NCBI RefSeq assembly: GCF_030247195.1
Contig: NC_080672.1
Span: 5,952,001-6,016,000, forward strand
Direction: 5' to 3'
From: Topomyia yanbarensis
Taxonomy: Eukaryota > Arthropoda > Insecta > Diptera > Culicidae
Length of the DNA: 64,000 nucleotides
This document shows, piece after piece, positions 34,101 to 45,367 of the stretch (position 1 is its first letter; each line of letters opens with the position of its first letter). Made by a program: the position numbers and the translations under genes. The notes under the pieces were generated by a model that saw only the letters and a list, made by a program, of their open reading frames with translations, made no database searches and was not told the origin of the DNA.

Positions 34101-36190
34101 GAACGTGTGACCGGATAATCTATTAAATTTATAAGGTTTGATGTTTGATATGTCCAAAATATTTCCCGGCAGACGCAATCGTGTTCCTTTTTGATTTTCA
34201 TCTATTGGATTTGCTTTATGTTAGCGTACTTGAGACTAATTTTGAGGTGAATATTCACAGACCAAGCGACATTGCAGTGTTATTGTGCACCATGTTCAGG
34301 CGTATGGTGCTCTGGGTGTACGAGTAAAATCGTCAGATATTTATGTTAAATATGATTGAAAACCCTTACTCGTTACCAGAGTAGTCTATTTATAACAATG
34401 TTTTGATGTAACTGACATACCTTTGAACATTAGGCAGGACAGGGTTAAACATCTCAGTCCCATCCCAGGAACTTAGGACCAAAGGAGTGACATTAACCCT
34501 CTTAGCCAAGTCATTCGCAACGAATTATCACACCCCCATCAAATTAAATTAATTTCTTCATTAAATGACTAACTTGATTGCCGTATAATTTTGAATCATC
34601 TTCGTTTTGTACGCTGCAAAGTTGGTCTGGCCGCTTTATTGATTGTGTCACATACCATATGTGTCATAAACATTAATACTGACAAAAAATGTAGGAGAGC
34701 GCCTGCAATATTCCAGGTTCCCTACATGTATTGGCTCTATGTGTAGACTAGACTAGACTCGACAAATTCTTGTAAATACCAGTTGCAAAATTGACAATCT
34801 GCGGATAGTCATGGTAGTTATACTTTAAGAACCAAAATTAGTTCATAACATTCACGATGTTCGCGATCTATGCCGCTTAGAACCTAATTTAACCATCAGT
34901 GGTTTAGATTACGAGATTAGGTTTAATAATTTAAAATATTTTTGGGATTAGGATCAACCAATAATTCCGAAAATTAAAAACTTTGATCGATATTTTATCC
35001 AGTTTATATTTTTCTGGAAACACGTACCGGGTGAGAAAACTGGCCATTTTGTTCGTCAGCTATATACTCTAAAATATTTACTCACCTGTAAAATGTTTCT
35101 GGAAGAATTTTTATCATCGGCACCAACATACAGTTCAACAAGTACAGGTTCACTATAGACTCCCCTCAACAGACCCAGTAAGTATTCCACACTAGTAGTT
35201 GGAGGCACCCATTCTTGCTCTATTACAGGCCAACCACCAAGAAGCTTGAGTACATAACGTAAAGGTTTTATCCCAATTCGGCGTATTTGCTCTAAAATAT
35301 ATGAATTACTGTTGCCATAAAATATATGAACTGTCGCAGAATATTACTTACGTAAATCCATGCAGCTTTTGTAGAACATTTTTGCTTTAATAGTTGCTTG
35401 GTTATCATTGACATCAGCCTGTTCTTCTAAAACTCCTTTTAATATCATTTGTTGTTGATCAGCTAGAACCTGTGGTGAATTTATCGTAACATATTAGTAT
35501 CAAGAACTTTCCTCCGAAGTACTTTATACTACTTCAAAAGTACTTATCGAACTTCTATCTTCGGGTATCACGTGTTTCTTGTTCCATGTTCCACAAGCAA
35601 ACTGAAAAAAGTCCACACATGGATCAACCGTTCGATCCATCGCCGCAAGCAATGAGGATGCTGAAATTGTAAGCAAATCGATAGTCGATTCAGAATTTAA
35701 GCAAACATAAAACATTACCTGTCCTCACACACTCCTCTGATAGGCAAATTTGTCGTTTACTTTCACTGCTCTGCCCGAGTGAACAGCCTTGTCCTAGTAA
35801 AGGCGAAAGTACATAACCAATTACTAGCCCGACGAACAAAAGTGAAACACAAATCACTGATATCCATATCCGGTAATGATTATGTTTCGCACTCCATATT
35901 TGTACGTGAGGTGAGGTATTGCCAACACATTGATGCTGTATTGAGCTTCTAGTCATAGTACCAGAAGCAAAATTAACTACGATAGATTTACTACTTTTCG
36001 TATTAAAGTTGCCTTTCTCGTCATTTTCCGATGATTTAACTAATTCGACATTGGATTCAATCGTTTCTTCGTTGCAACTAGGCACAAAACCATTCATAGG
36101 ATCATTTTTTGTATTGTTTGGAAAATCGTGTAATTCTTGACTTCTATCTCTGGTTCGTACCGTTTTTGTGTCGATTAATTTGGTACACAT
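31108..36190 (-). CDS. Neprilysin-like M13 zinc metallopeptidase, membrane-bound
   Basis: Nine minus-strand exons join with consistent phases: 35719-36190, 35533-35660, 35352-35469, 35086-35291, 32710-33000, 32149-32652, 31928-32090, 31436-31752 and 31108-31380, giving 823 residues, in the M13 range. Family members are type II ectoenzymes that cleave small peptides outside the cell. Residues 1-107 form a cytosolic tail, 108-130 a membrane anchor, then the ectodomain with early cysteines ([20 protein letters not shown]). Catalytic features are all present: the substrate-binding NAFY at 617-620, HEITH at 658-662 (zinc histidines, catalytic Glu), ENIAD at 720-724 (third zinc ligand Glu720), and the C-terminal CSVW. 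Nothing looks inactivated. The first ATG at 36190 opens the anchor-containing exon, but an upstream non-coding exon cannot be excluded. Intron 4 (33001-35085) is the longest. I cannot say which insect Nep paralogue it is. Confidence 0.95.
33001..35085 (-). other. Large intron of the neprilysin-like gene
   Basis: Two kilobases between exons 4 and 5, with donor gtgagt and acceptor aaaacag. No delimited transposon was recognised, although a GC-richer patch at 33920-34060 could be an old insertion. Confidence 0.7.
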
Positions 36191-37594
36191 TTCTCTTGTT
36201 CTTGTTTTATTTAGAAAAGAGCTTAATCATGACACAACACCTACAATGGTAAATAAAGTAATGTTCAATAAAATTTGGGACAATATAGCGAATATATGAA
36301 TAAATATTACTATCATAGCGAAAAAAAGCGTAAATATCACTATCGTGTTTCAACACATGTTTATGTCCGTTATATATGATTCCTTGGATAGATACACAGT
36401 AACTAATAGACCAGCATGTAAACAATTTGAATAAGAAGCGTCCAAAATTAAAATGTTTTGAATATAAATAACCGCATACTAACCTTTCATTGGAAAAACT
36501 AAATATTGAGCGATAAACGATATTTGTTATCACCAATTTTACACTGACAACAAAAACACGCGAATAAGTGTTTTCCTATGAATGCTCCATTTCTCTCAGA
36601 ACATGCGCAAATCAGATCACATAAATTTTGACACTAAATATTGAAGATTTTCCATTCAGCTTTTCTTGCATATGCATATCATTTTCAGCATTTTTACTAG
36701 TCGTACATAATAATAGGAATTTACTTTACGTTGCTTTATGCTATGAAACTTCAGGGATGTTTTTCCAAATCTCGGTTTGTTTTCCTATTTGCACTAGATC
36801 ACCTTCCTGGAGCAGCGTACTGTTTGCTACTGGTACTGTTTGTAATGATGCATTCCGAAGAGCATATTCGTTTCAAAATATTGGGCATCAGCATAAATTT
36901 CTCTCTCAAAAAGAGCACATGTTGACTGCTGTTTACATTCTCTTGTTTGTTGCATGCGTATTTTAAAATTAACGAATCGTCCGAAAACGAGGACTTTACT
37001 TTGACTGAAATTGAACTAATGAAATAAATAAAAAACTCATTTTTTGTGGTTCCAAAAATTATTTGGTAATCTATCGATATTTTGAAGTGGTGCTTGAATA
37101 ATCATTAGGACAACTGTATGTCATGTAAATAATGAGCGCCAAACTTTATCACCGAGTGGTAAAACTGTTTTGATCGTCCAAATAATGCTAAGCCAGATTA
37201 GAAAATGTTAGTCCCTTGTTACCAAACAGAATATTTTTTGGCAATTGTGTTTTAACTTATAGGTCGATATAGTTTGAAGTGCTATTACTCCATCTATTTT
37301 CTATGAATTTATGCTGTTTAGCTTTGTGATTAATTAAGAATAACAATTTTAGATCAGATTTCCCTTATCGATTTAGATTATATTTCAGAGAAACGTTTTG
37401 AGAATAAGTTTGTGGCTAGGATAAATTTGATCACCTTGTTGGACATGTATAATAGTGTGTATTTATATTTGAACAACAATGCGTCTCCATTGAATTATTC
37501 GACTGTTTCATGTTTTTTCGGGTGTAGTTAGTTCACTGATTGCAGTCCTGATTCTAATGTTTTGGAAGACTGGGAGGAAAATGTGAGAGAAGGG
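36191..37594. other. Upstream region of the neprilysin-like gene
   Basis: No gene was seen. A 112-codon plus-strand ORF at 36628 has no recognisable domain. This presumably includes the neprilysin promoter. Confidence 0.35.
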
Positions 37595-37760
37595 GACGGG
37601 CATAGCGTAGCTGGTAAATCGATTGCCTTGTAAGCAGCTCCCCTGGGTTCGATTCCCGATCCCGCACATAGAATTACAGATTTTTCCAAGTGATTTCCCT
37701 AACCCGAAAAGAAGCGAATGATTCTAAGGTTAAAACCTCTATAATCAAAATAAAAAAAAA
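37595..37760 (+). mobile_element. Complete tRNA-derived SINE (Feilai-like)
   Basis: The tRNA-like head contains gggcatagcgtagctggtaa (box A) and gggttcgattcccgatcccg (box B). The body has cctaacccgaaaag and gcgaatgattctaaggtt, and the tail reads aacctctataatcaaaat followed by poly(A). It is the best-preserved of six copies in the window. The name Feilai-like is inference from family style. Confidence 0.85.
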
Positions 37761-37774
37761 TTGACAAATAACAA

Positions 37775-37852
37775 AAAGCCGTTTGTGTGATTAATGGGGG
37801 TCGTTTTATGCAAAAAGCCGTTTGTGTGATTATTGAGGATCGTTTCATGCAC
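37775..37852. repeat. Two tandem 39-bp units
   Basis: aaaaagccgtttgtgtgatt and the following sequence repeat once, with differences such as aatgggggtc against attgaggatc. The pair lies directly after the SINE tail. Confidence 0.8.
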
Positions 37853-38068
37853 TTTGTTTTAAGATTAATTGACAGCATTCGAATACCTAGTGATTGAAAA
37901 GACTGAGTTATAATATGTAGGGTAATTGCTGGAGAGATGCCGTAACGAGCGAAACACCACATCACCCATATTCCGGATATGCAGTTATTTTGTCGTTCAG
38001 AATAATCACCGAATTATTAAGCATTTTGTTAACGCGAAGAGCTGCATTTTTTTACTGTTCCTTGCAAG

Positions 38069-38139
38069 CAGGGATGCCACAAGCTTTGGTGGAATGTATG
38101 TAAATGAATATTTAAAATGTCTGTTAAAGCCTGTAAAAG
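38069..38139 (+). mobile_element. Left fragment of the hAT-like MITE
   Basis: It starts cagggatgccacaag and continues with aaaatgtctgttaaagcc, paralleling the 8412-8700 element. It is cut off where the minus-strand gag-type retroelement begins. Confidence 0.7.
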
Positions 38140-38940
38140 GTTTTTTTCTTATTTCGTTTATTTTACACGGCTCAATGCGTTAGCTTAACTGAGCCGCGGA
38201 CCTTTTAACATTTGCATTGTGCAATTAGAAATAAATGAAACGAATTAATTATATGTGCATCGGATCTTGTGTACGCGTTTTGTTACTTCTTCTCCCGTCT
38301 TGGAGATCCTGCATCGCACGCCGCTGCTTATCTGCTTTTTCTCAATTTATAGTTCGTCCATGCTGTCCTCGCTATTGATGTACAGGTTTTCCTGATTAAC
38401 TGCCTTGGACCGTTTATTGGACCTACAAATCACGAGCGTATATACGTGTTTTTTGTCATTTATGTTATCGGTGGTACTGGTTGTTAATTTGGAGTGATAA
38501 GGCGCATCACAACGGTCGGAAATGCTGTGCGTAGATTCTGTTGCTCTAGTGTTCGTTGGTGTCTAAGCAACTACGGTTGATGTTGATTTAGTCAATGTTG
38601 CTGAGGGCTGTGCGATTGGTTTGCTTGCAGTTGATGTTGTTCCATTAGATGTTTTGTACATTGTTTTCGGCAATGTGTCTTCTTTTTACAGAATTGATAC
38701 GTAGGGGTCTGTCCTTCATACGTACACAGCGTGATTTGAGATTTGTTAAAGCCTTTTACTTTGCATTGAAAGTGCAGGTAAGAAGGAATAGGATTTGTCA
38801 CTAGTATCCTTACTATACGAGCACAGTTAGAAATAAATGCGAAAAAATTTCTCCAGACTTCCAACGTAACGAATTCCACCGCTCCGTATTCCGACAAAAT
38901 AGCGGTAGTGAACTGATATAGACTACGCAGAGGTAGATTG
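38140..38940 (-). pseudogene. Decayed gag-only retroelement, copy A
   Basis: On the minus strand the gag-like protein of the 59842-61113 element is recognisable: MSEYGAVEFVTLEVWRNFFA parallels MSHFAAVESITEDTWRNYFP, followed by PIPSYL, LCTYEGQTPTYQFC and a damaged knuckle in which the first cysteine is tyrosine. The 3' end carries the family signature ggctcagttaagctaacgca, then ttgagccg and ataaacga and an A-rich tail (plus-strand 38140-38200). The body is interrupted by stops. It appears to have inserted into the MITE at 38069. Confidence 0.8.
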
Positions 38941-39359
38941 TGTAGATCTCACCCCAACAAGTGGCATCTCTCCCAGTATGGACATTTTTAAATCTTTATA
39001 GTAATTTATGATGTTTGATGTTGTATCGATGGTAGAATATGTGCTGCATATCTGTAAAATACCCTATAAAAAGTCTCTATGTAAACACTGCTTAAATACT
39101 AAATCTTGAACCGAGATTTGGAAGGTATAGGTTTAGGTGGGATAAGGTGGGGGGGTTGAAACACATTTTGTTTTTGGATCAAGAAATTTTTTGCATGTTG
39201 TTCGTCAGGATAACTTCCAAAGAAATATGCGTACAAATTGTGAAAAGTCTGTTTGTTTATTTAACACGTTTCAACCCCAACGGTCATTCGCTTTTTTTTT
39301 TTTGGATTTTTATGCACTTTAGAAAATAATAAATTACAATTCATTAAAAATAATAGAAA

Positions 39360-40340
39360 AAATTTTTTATTATGGGTGAACTATATACCGCTTCTCGTAT
39401 TGATTTTATTTCTTGGTGGGGAGAAATCGTTAGGTTTACCCTCTTGTCGCTTACTGATCATTCCGGCTGCCTTCTCCCTCGCTCGTGTTTGTGTCCATGT
39501 CTTCGTCGCCGGAGCTTTAGTTGTCGCTGTCAGGTGCTTTTTGTGTTTTCGAATGACTTTGGTATAGCCGTGTTCTCTCTTGTTTATTTCTTCCCTAGGT
39601 ATGTTAACTATTGGCTTGGGGATACTGTGAATTATTGTTCGTCCGGCATTTATTTTTTTTGGCCGGCTGTCATGTGTATCAGCAGATGTCGAACGCTGCT
39701 TGCTAGTGTTGGTTGTAGATGAGTGTGCTTTAGTGGTTTTGGCATATGGCTGACCTTAGTGTGCCGTCCGGTTACAAAACTGGTACGTGGGCGTCTGCCT
39801 CGTTCAGCCTCATGTTTCTCCATGTGTCGTTAGAGACGGATTCCACTTCCCCATATTTCGACATGAATCTTTTATTATAATCCGTGGTAGTACGAGGTGC
39901 CAGATCATGTAGGCATATTTCCGTTAGATAAAGATCCATATACATGGGGATCTTGGTTTTGACGTTTTCATATTCGATGTCATATTGCATGTTGTTCTTT
40001 GCCACGAAATTTTCTGCCTCGGCTAACGAGTTGAAGGTTTTTAGTAATTCTTGTCTCGTATGGTGTAGCTGAATATGTGAAACTTCTGTAAGATCAATGT
40101 TCACCTTGATCAACTATTCCACCTCCACAGATTGAAGACGGGTCGATGAAAAGACAATCGCGATTGCATTCTCTTGTAATGGGCGAAATTTATTTTGTGG
40201 TTCACTCATTTCACTCGCTGTTAAGTGCAACCGAACTTTGCTGTGTCTATATTTTACACGAAGCAGCTTTCGATAAACCACTCCCTCACCATTGGGTAGA
40301 CGCACCAACCAACAGAACCTCGATTTCCCGCCAAACAACT
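39360..40340 (-). pseudogene. Decayed gag-only retroelement, copy B
   Basis: Minus-strand reading starts MSEPQNKFRPLQENAIAIVF near 40210, crosses one in-frame TAG at 40114-40116, and continues LIKVNIDLTEVSHIQLHHTR to MSKYGEVESVSNDTWRN near 39830, where the frame is lost. The order of these blocks matches residues 1-135 of the 60003-61004 protein. The part below 39760 should hold the C-terminal half but is too decayed to align by eye. The boundaries are approximate. Confidence 0.7.
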
Positions 40341-40539
40341 TCCGATGACGACTGCTGCCTATTTACCATGGCCTCCCACACAGCATAACGTGATGATGAT
40401 GCGTTATGTTCTTTCAACGATTATGCGGTATACTTGGGAGGACCGCGCCCAACTGCTACCAGCAGAAGGCAAAGGATTCTTCACATTGTCTTTTGATCAT
40501 GTCCATGTGAACCTACCTAGTATAGTTCTAAGTTTATAA

Positions 40540-41186
40540 CTGATTCGCTCTAGGATACCTATCCGTCAAATGTATTGTTTTCGTTTCTCTTAGTCTTAAA
40601 TTTGCCGAAAATAGCCAACAAAATCGTGCACCACTAGCGGATGCTCGAGGACACCTCCAGAAGATCAAATGCTCACTGGATGGCCCACGTCTACACGGTA
40701 TAGAACGCCGAGGCAAACCATAAAAGACAGGCAAGTATATTTGCTGGCTTTTTGCGACCTTGTACAACAGTTAATTTAATGTAACTTTGCTAAAGATAGC
40801 AGTTGTAGATATGTATATATGTACGATATACATTTATTTGTTACAATAAATCAGTTGTTTGTGTTTTCTCCATTCGATGAACTTTTATTGCTTATGTTCA
40901 TTCTATACATTTCCAGACACTAGTAGATTACATAACTTTTTTTACATACTAAGTACAGTAGGATTCCGTTTTTGGTAACAAATTTAATTTTTTTCAGTTG
41001 CCAAAACCGGAGCCATGCCAAAAATGGATTATTTTTAAAGTGCAGATTTCCGATTTACGACTTCAAAAAGTTTTGAAGGATTTTTAATCATATGTGAAAT
41101 AGAATGGGATGAAAGAAGAAATAAGCAAATTGAACTTTATTCATGTTTTTATCAAATTCAGTCATCGTCCAATAGAATTCTCAAAG
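40540..41186. other. Intergenic, nothing recognised
   Basis: No gene or delimited element was seen. Confidence 0.35.
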
Positions 41187-41236
41187 GGACGGGCATAGCG
41201 TAGTCGGTATATCGATTACCTTGTACGCAGCCCAAC
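41187..41236 (+). mobile_element. tRNA-derived SINE, 5' fragment
   Basis: gacgggcatagcgtagtcgg then ttgtacgcag; only the first 50 bp of the family are present. Confidence 0.75.
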
Positions 41237-41429
41237 TACTTGATGTATTTTGTTTTGATGTCGTATTAAGAATGAAAAGTATCTGGCTTTTGTGATATGT
41301 TCGGAAAGGAATAATGCAGCTTTGTGAAACGTGAGGTATATTTCTAATCACATTGGAATGCTCAATTTTTCATTTTCTATACGAAAAATAGCGGAGATAT
41401 GAGCAAATGAAAATAAAGGGCCTCAGCCC

Positions 41430-42530
41430 CAAAGGGCTGTTCCATTATATTCTTATTTCACTTGGCATGCATATACAAGCGCATGAACCTGATGAGCAAC
41501 ATTTCGACACTGACGCACTAGAAACAAAAAAAAAATAATTAGCTTAATCAGCATGAGTTCAATGTTGTCTTCATGTTAACATATTTTGGAATGCACGGAG
41601 TTGTGGTTTAGAAGGGGATGGTGGGGGTGGGTGGTTATTATTGTGGAAATGGGGGATGTGTCAGAAATCCCTTAATTTACTTTGGTATGCAGCATGGACA
41701 AAGGAAATTTGGATGTGAGAGTGCTAAACGGGAGGGGAGTGATGAAGGAGGGGTAGGTGTAAGGAGAAAGAGCGTGGAGCAACAGCCAAACGAATATTAT
41801 ATTTACCATTTTGAACTTGGTTTGTGAAAATTATCATCGAAAACCCGATGTGACTTTAGTTTTGGAGTATACCCGAACCCTGAGGTTTCCATAATTGTCG
41901 ATAGCGTCTGCCATCAGTGTTCTAGCCCTGTAAATCGAAGTAATTTGATGTATATTTCAATAGATTTTTATCTTGTAAGGTATTGCGGTTGTACCGGTTT
42001 ATATGGTAAATACCTATGTGACCGCAGTAACCAACCTGTAACTCCGGAACCAAACGTCCATCTGAATGAAATTCATTAGGGAATATTGTATGCTTCATTT
42101 CCAATTCAATTTGTAAAAATTGGTCAAGAATTCGTTGGGAAATAAGTGTGGTATTCTTTTAAAATAAGAGACAAGTTCCTTGTGGGCATCAAGAACCGCT
42201 ATAGGTGACCAATGTGATCGAAGCTACTATGATTGATCATTAGTGATCCAGACCCGCAAATCCAATTAATATTGCACTCATTCTAATACGTAGTACATCA
42301 TTTGTGAATCTTGGTGGTACAAGTTTATATGGGAAATTGCTGTGTGGACGCACGCTTTAACCCATTACTCCGAAACCGGATGTCCGTTCAACTAATAATT
42401 CAATAGCAGCGTATGGGTGCGTTATATCTTCCTTCTTTAACTAAGTTTGTGCAAATCGTTTCGGCCATCTCTGAGAAAATTGAGTGAAACTACCTTTCTA
42501 ACTCAAAACTGCCTTGAGAAAATAACTTAG
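41430..42530 (+). repeat. Dispersed repeat with G-rich core, copy 2
   Basis: Diverged relative of 27040-28205 with the same order: gaacctgatgagcaacatt, tcagcatgagttcaatgttg, G-rich tract at 41590-41780, then gtaactccggaaccaa and the closing ccatctctgagaaaattgag. The ends are less clear than in copy 1. Confidence 0.65.
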
Positions 42531-43534
42531 GTTTTTCTTCATACTGTTTTATTCCGTGCATATAAGTAACGTGAAAAATTTCAAATATATTTTCTAAAGC
42601 AACTTAACAATTTATTTTCACATAAATCGAGTGTTTTTTTCTTTCCAATTCAAGAAAGGCATATGGCCAAAGCACGAAAAAGATTCTGCGCACATACTAA
42701 ATATAAAGGTTTTTAGTCTTAGGCATGCTCTACCAGAGAGTCTTGAGTCATAGACGGGAACTTTCGAGTAACAATGTATAAACACGCGTTTTATCGATTT
42801 TCAATATTTTTTTAATTAAAATGTACACATTTTAACAATTGTTTGTTGTATTTTCTTATGCTTCGTAAAAGTTATAAACTACATTAATTTAGAGGAACAT
42901 TCGATGCTGATTTTCGTAACTAATTAAATTTTGCTTATAACTACTTTTTATACATCACCCATCTGCTGATTATATGAGTTCTTGTTTGTATTTAGTTGAT
43001 TATTATTTATACTATATCTATTCAGCGTATGTGTGTTAGGTTGGCTAGAAACCAGAGGTTAAAGATTTTTAAAGGCCAGTCTCTAAAACACTTTCATTGC
43101 ATACCAAATGCCAACTCCAGTATTGTATCAACGGGAAACTTTTGAAAGAAAAAATCCTTTTGGATGTCTAAGATTCAACTGTAGAATATCTACATACTGT
43201 ATTCTGCATTAAACAAAACAAAAACGAACACGCAAAATCAATTTGGATTCGAACAATAATCTTTCATAATGGCAAATGAAGACTCGAAGGGGTAATTATC
43301 TACATTTTTGGATTTGTTCGTTTTCCCTATGTAAAAATAGATCACACTAATGTATATCTTGTATATTTGGTATTTCATTACTTGTTGTTTTGATTTATAA
43401 TAATTATAAACGGTTCTCGTTGATGTTGTAATTACTTGAACCAATAATTCTATTTCCGCCAAATAATCGCCTTGTGTATTTAAGTTTATTACACTTAAAG
43501 TAAATGCTCAATGAAATTATTAGCTTTTTATCAG
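42531..43534. other. Intergenic, nothing recognised
   Basis: AT-rich sequence up to the target duplication of the large LINE. No gene was seen. Confidence 0.4.
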
Positions 43535-43549
43535 AAATAGTATAATCTT
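43535..43549. repeat. Left target-site duplication of the LINE
   Basis: aaatagtataatctt, identical to 49501-49515. Confidence 0.92.
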
Positions 43550-43984
43550 CATTCGTAACCCAACTTTGTACCGGGAAACAAGTGCTTTTTGTTCTCTCCG
43601 GTGTGGTTTAGTTTTTTCGGTGGTACGAAGGTGCTTGCTGTGGCAGAGGCTGCAGTGGAGCATTACTAATAAACAGTCCCGCGAGTGATAGTTGTTACCT
43701 GCGATATCAGTTAAAGTAGTGCAGTGAAGTGCGTTACTAAACATTTTTCTTGCCTGAAAGACGGCTTTGTTTAGACGAGCTATATCAGCTCTACTGTGTG
43801 AAGGTCACGCGGGTGACGGATAAAACAAACGAAGGATCAATTCACCTACCAGCTCGTCAGGAACCAACTGGTGAAGTGTTTCGTTCTTTACTTTTCTTAT
43901 GGATTTTTTTCTTTTTATTGCTTTTGATTTTTTATTTTGATTTAAGTTAAACAGTGCGGTCGAGCGTGTTGCTCCCGCAACAAA

Positions 43985-45367
43985 ATGGAACAAACAGAAG
44001 GATCACCCTCCGAAGAGGAATATTATGAAGAAGAAGAACGTATATCTGATACTGAGACAGCCAATGTTATGGTCGATCCACTTCCCCCACTTTCCCCCAA
44101 TGTCTCACAGCCCCCCCGAGTCAAGGTTTACCAGGATGGATCCGCTGGTCCTTGGGTGGTATACTTTCGGCCCAAAAATAAACCGTTAAACAGCATAACT
44201 GTTGCACGGGAGCTGACAAAACGTTACTCGGCCGTAACCGAGATTAAAAAGGTTCAGTCAGATAAACTGCGCGTAGTCGTTACTGACTTGAAACAGGCCA
44301 ATGATATCGTTAGCAATAGCCTCTTTACGCTGGAGTATCGCGTCTACATCCCTTCTCGTGATGTGGAGATCGACGGTGTGGTAAGTGATGCGGGTCTAAC
44401 TGTCGATGATCTGATGAATGATGGGGCTGGCCGCTTTAAGGACCCTAACCTTCAATCAGTTAAGATTTTGGAGTGCAAGCAATTGCACTCAAAGTCCATC
44501 GAAGATGGTAATTACTATCCATCAGACTCGTTTCGCGTAACCTTCGCCGGATCTGCACTTCCGAGCTACGTTGAAGTGGGAGGAGCTCGTCTACCTGTAC
44601 GCCTGTTTGTACCGCGGGTCATGAATTGTTCCAATTGCAAGCAGCTAGGTCACACGGCCACCTACTGTAGCAACAAGCAACGGTGCGGTAAATGTGGGGA
44701 ACGCCATGTGGATGATACTTGCAGTAGCCCCGCTGAGAAGTGTGTTTACTGTGGGGAGAATCCGCATGCACTTTTGACATGCCCAACGTACAAACTTCGC
44801 GCGGATAAACTGAAGCGATCCGCCAAAGATCGCTCCAGACGCTCTTACGCAGAAATGCTTAAAAGAGCTGTTCCACTTATCTCCGAAAACCCATTCGCTC
44901 TCTTGCCAACTGACGATAACGCCTCTAACGACCCTTGCGAGGGGCATTTTTTGGCTCCGCTTGGAAACTCTAGGAAAAGACCTAATCAAAACTCACCTGA
45001 ACTTCCTCGTAAGGGTCCTAGGTTGTCCCAAACAAGGGTACAAAATAAAAATAATTCATCAACTGGAAGTGCTGGTACAAATCCGAAGATAATACCTCCT
45101 GGTTTTGGGAAATTGAGATACAACCAGGAGTTCCCAGCACTCCCCGGGGCACCAAAAATCCCAAGTGCTCCAATTTTACAGTCAGAAACTCAACCTAAAA
45201 CGGGATTCCTTAAATTTTCTGACATTGTGGACTGGATATTCACAGCTTTCAACATTACCGATCCTATGAAAAGCTTGCTGGTTGCTATTCTACCAACAGT
45301 AAGAACATTTTTAAAACAGTTGACCCCTCCTTACAGCGATCGTATCCTTCGATGGCTAACTTATTAG
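43985..45367 (+). CDS. LINE ORF1, gag-like nucleic-acid-binding protein
   Basis: The product has 460 residues. The N-terminus is strongly acidic (EEEYYEEEER). Residues about 55-130 resemble the RRM-like fold of I and Jockey ORF1 proteins (GPWVVYFRPKNKPLN, then DKLRVVVTDLKQANDIV). Three CCHC-type zinc knuckles follow at C215-C218-H223-C228, C234-C237-H241-C246 and C253-C256-H261-C266. The third and first have standard spacing; the second has three residues before its histidine. The C-terminal part is proline- and lysine-rich and ends in a hydrophobic segment. Such proteins coat the element RNA and form the ribonucleoprotein that enters the nucleus. The stop overlaps the ORF2 start by 16 bp, in a different frame, suggesting translational reinitiation. 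No defect was seen. Confidence 0.95.
   Translation: MEQTEGSPSEEEYYEEEERISDTETANVMVDPLPPLSPNVSQPPRVKVYQDGSAGPWVVYFRPKNKPLNSITVARELTKRYSAVTEIKKVQSDKLRVVVTDLKQANDIVSNSLFTLEYRVYIPSRDVEIDGVVSDAGLTVDDLMNDGAGRFKDPNLQSVKILECKQLHSKSIEDGNYYPSDSFRVTFAGSALPSYVEVGGARLPVRLFVPRVMNCSNCKQLGHTATYCSNKQRCGKCGERHVDDTCSSPAEKCVYCGENPHALLTCPTYKLRADKLKRSAKDRSRRSYAEMLKRAVPLISENPFALLPTDDNASNDPCEGHFLAPLGNSRKRPNQNSPELPRKGPRLSQTRVQNKNNSSTGSAGTNPKIIPPGFGKLRYNQEFPALPGAPKIPSAPILQSETQPKTGFLKFSDIVDWIFTAFNITDPMKSLLVAILPTVRTFLKQLTPPYSDRILRWLTY

Noticed and set aside
36628..36966. 112-codon plus-strand ORF upstream of neprilysin
   Set aside because: Low-complexity hydrophobic translation with no partner exon or domain.
38955..38975. 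tggcatctctc as the missing right end of the MITE split at 38139
   Set aside because: The following bases do not match the left flank cttgcaag, and the preceding bases do not resemble the MITE interior.
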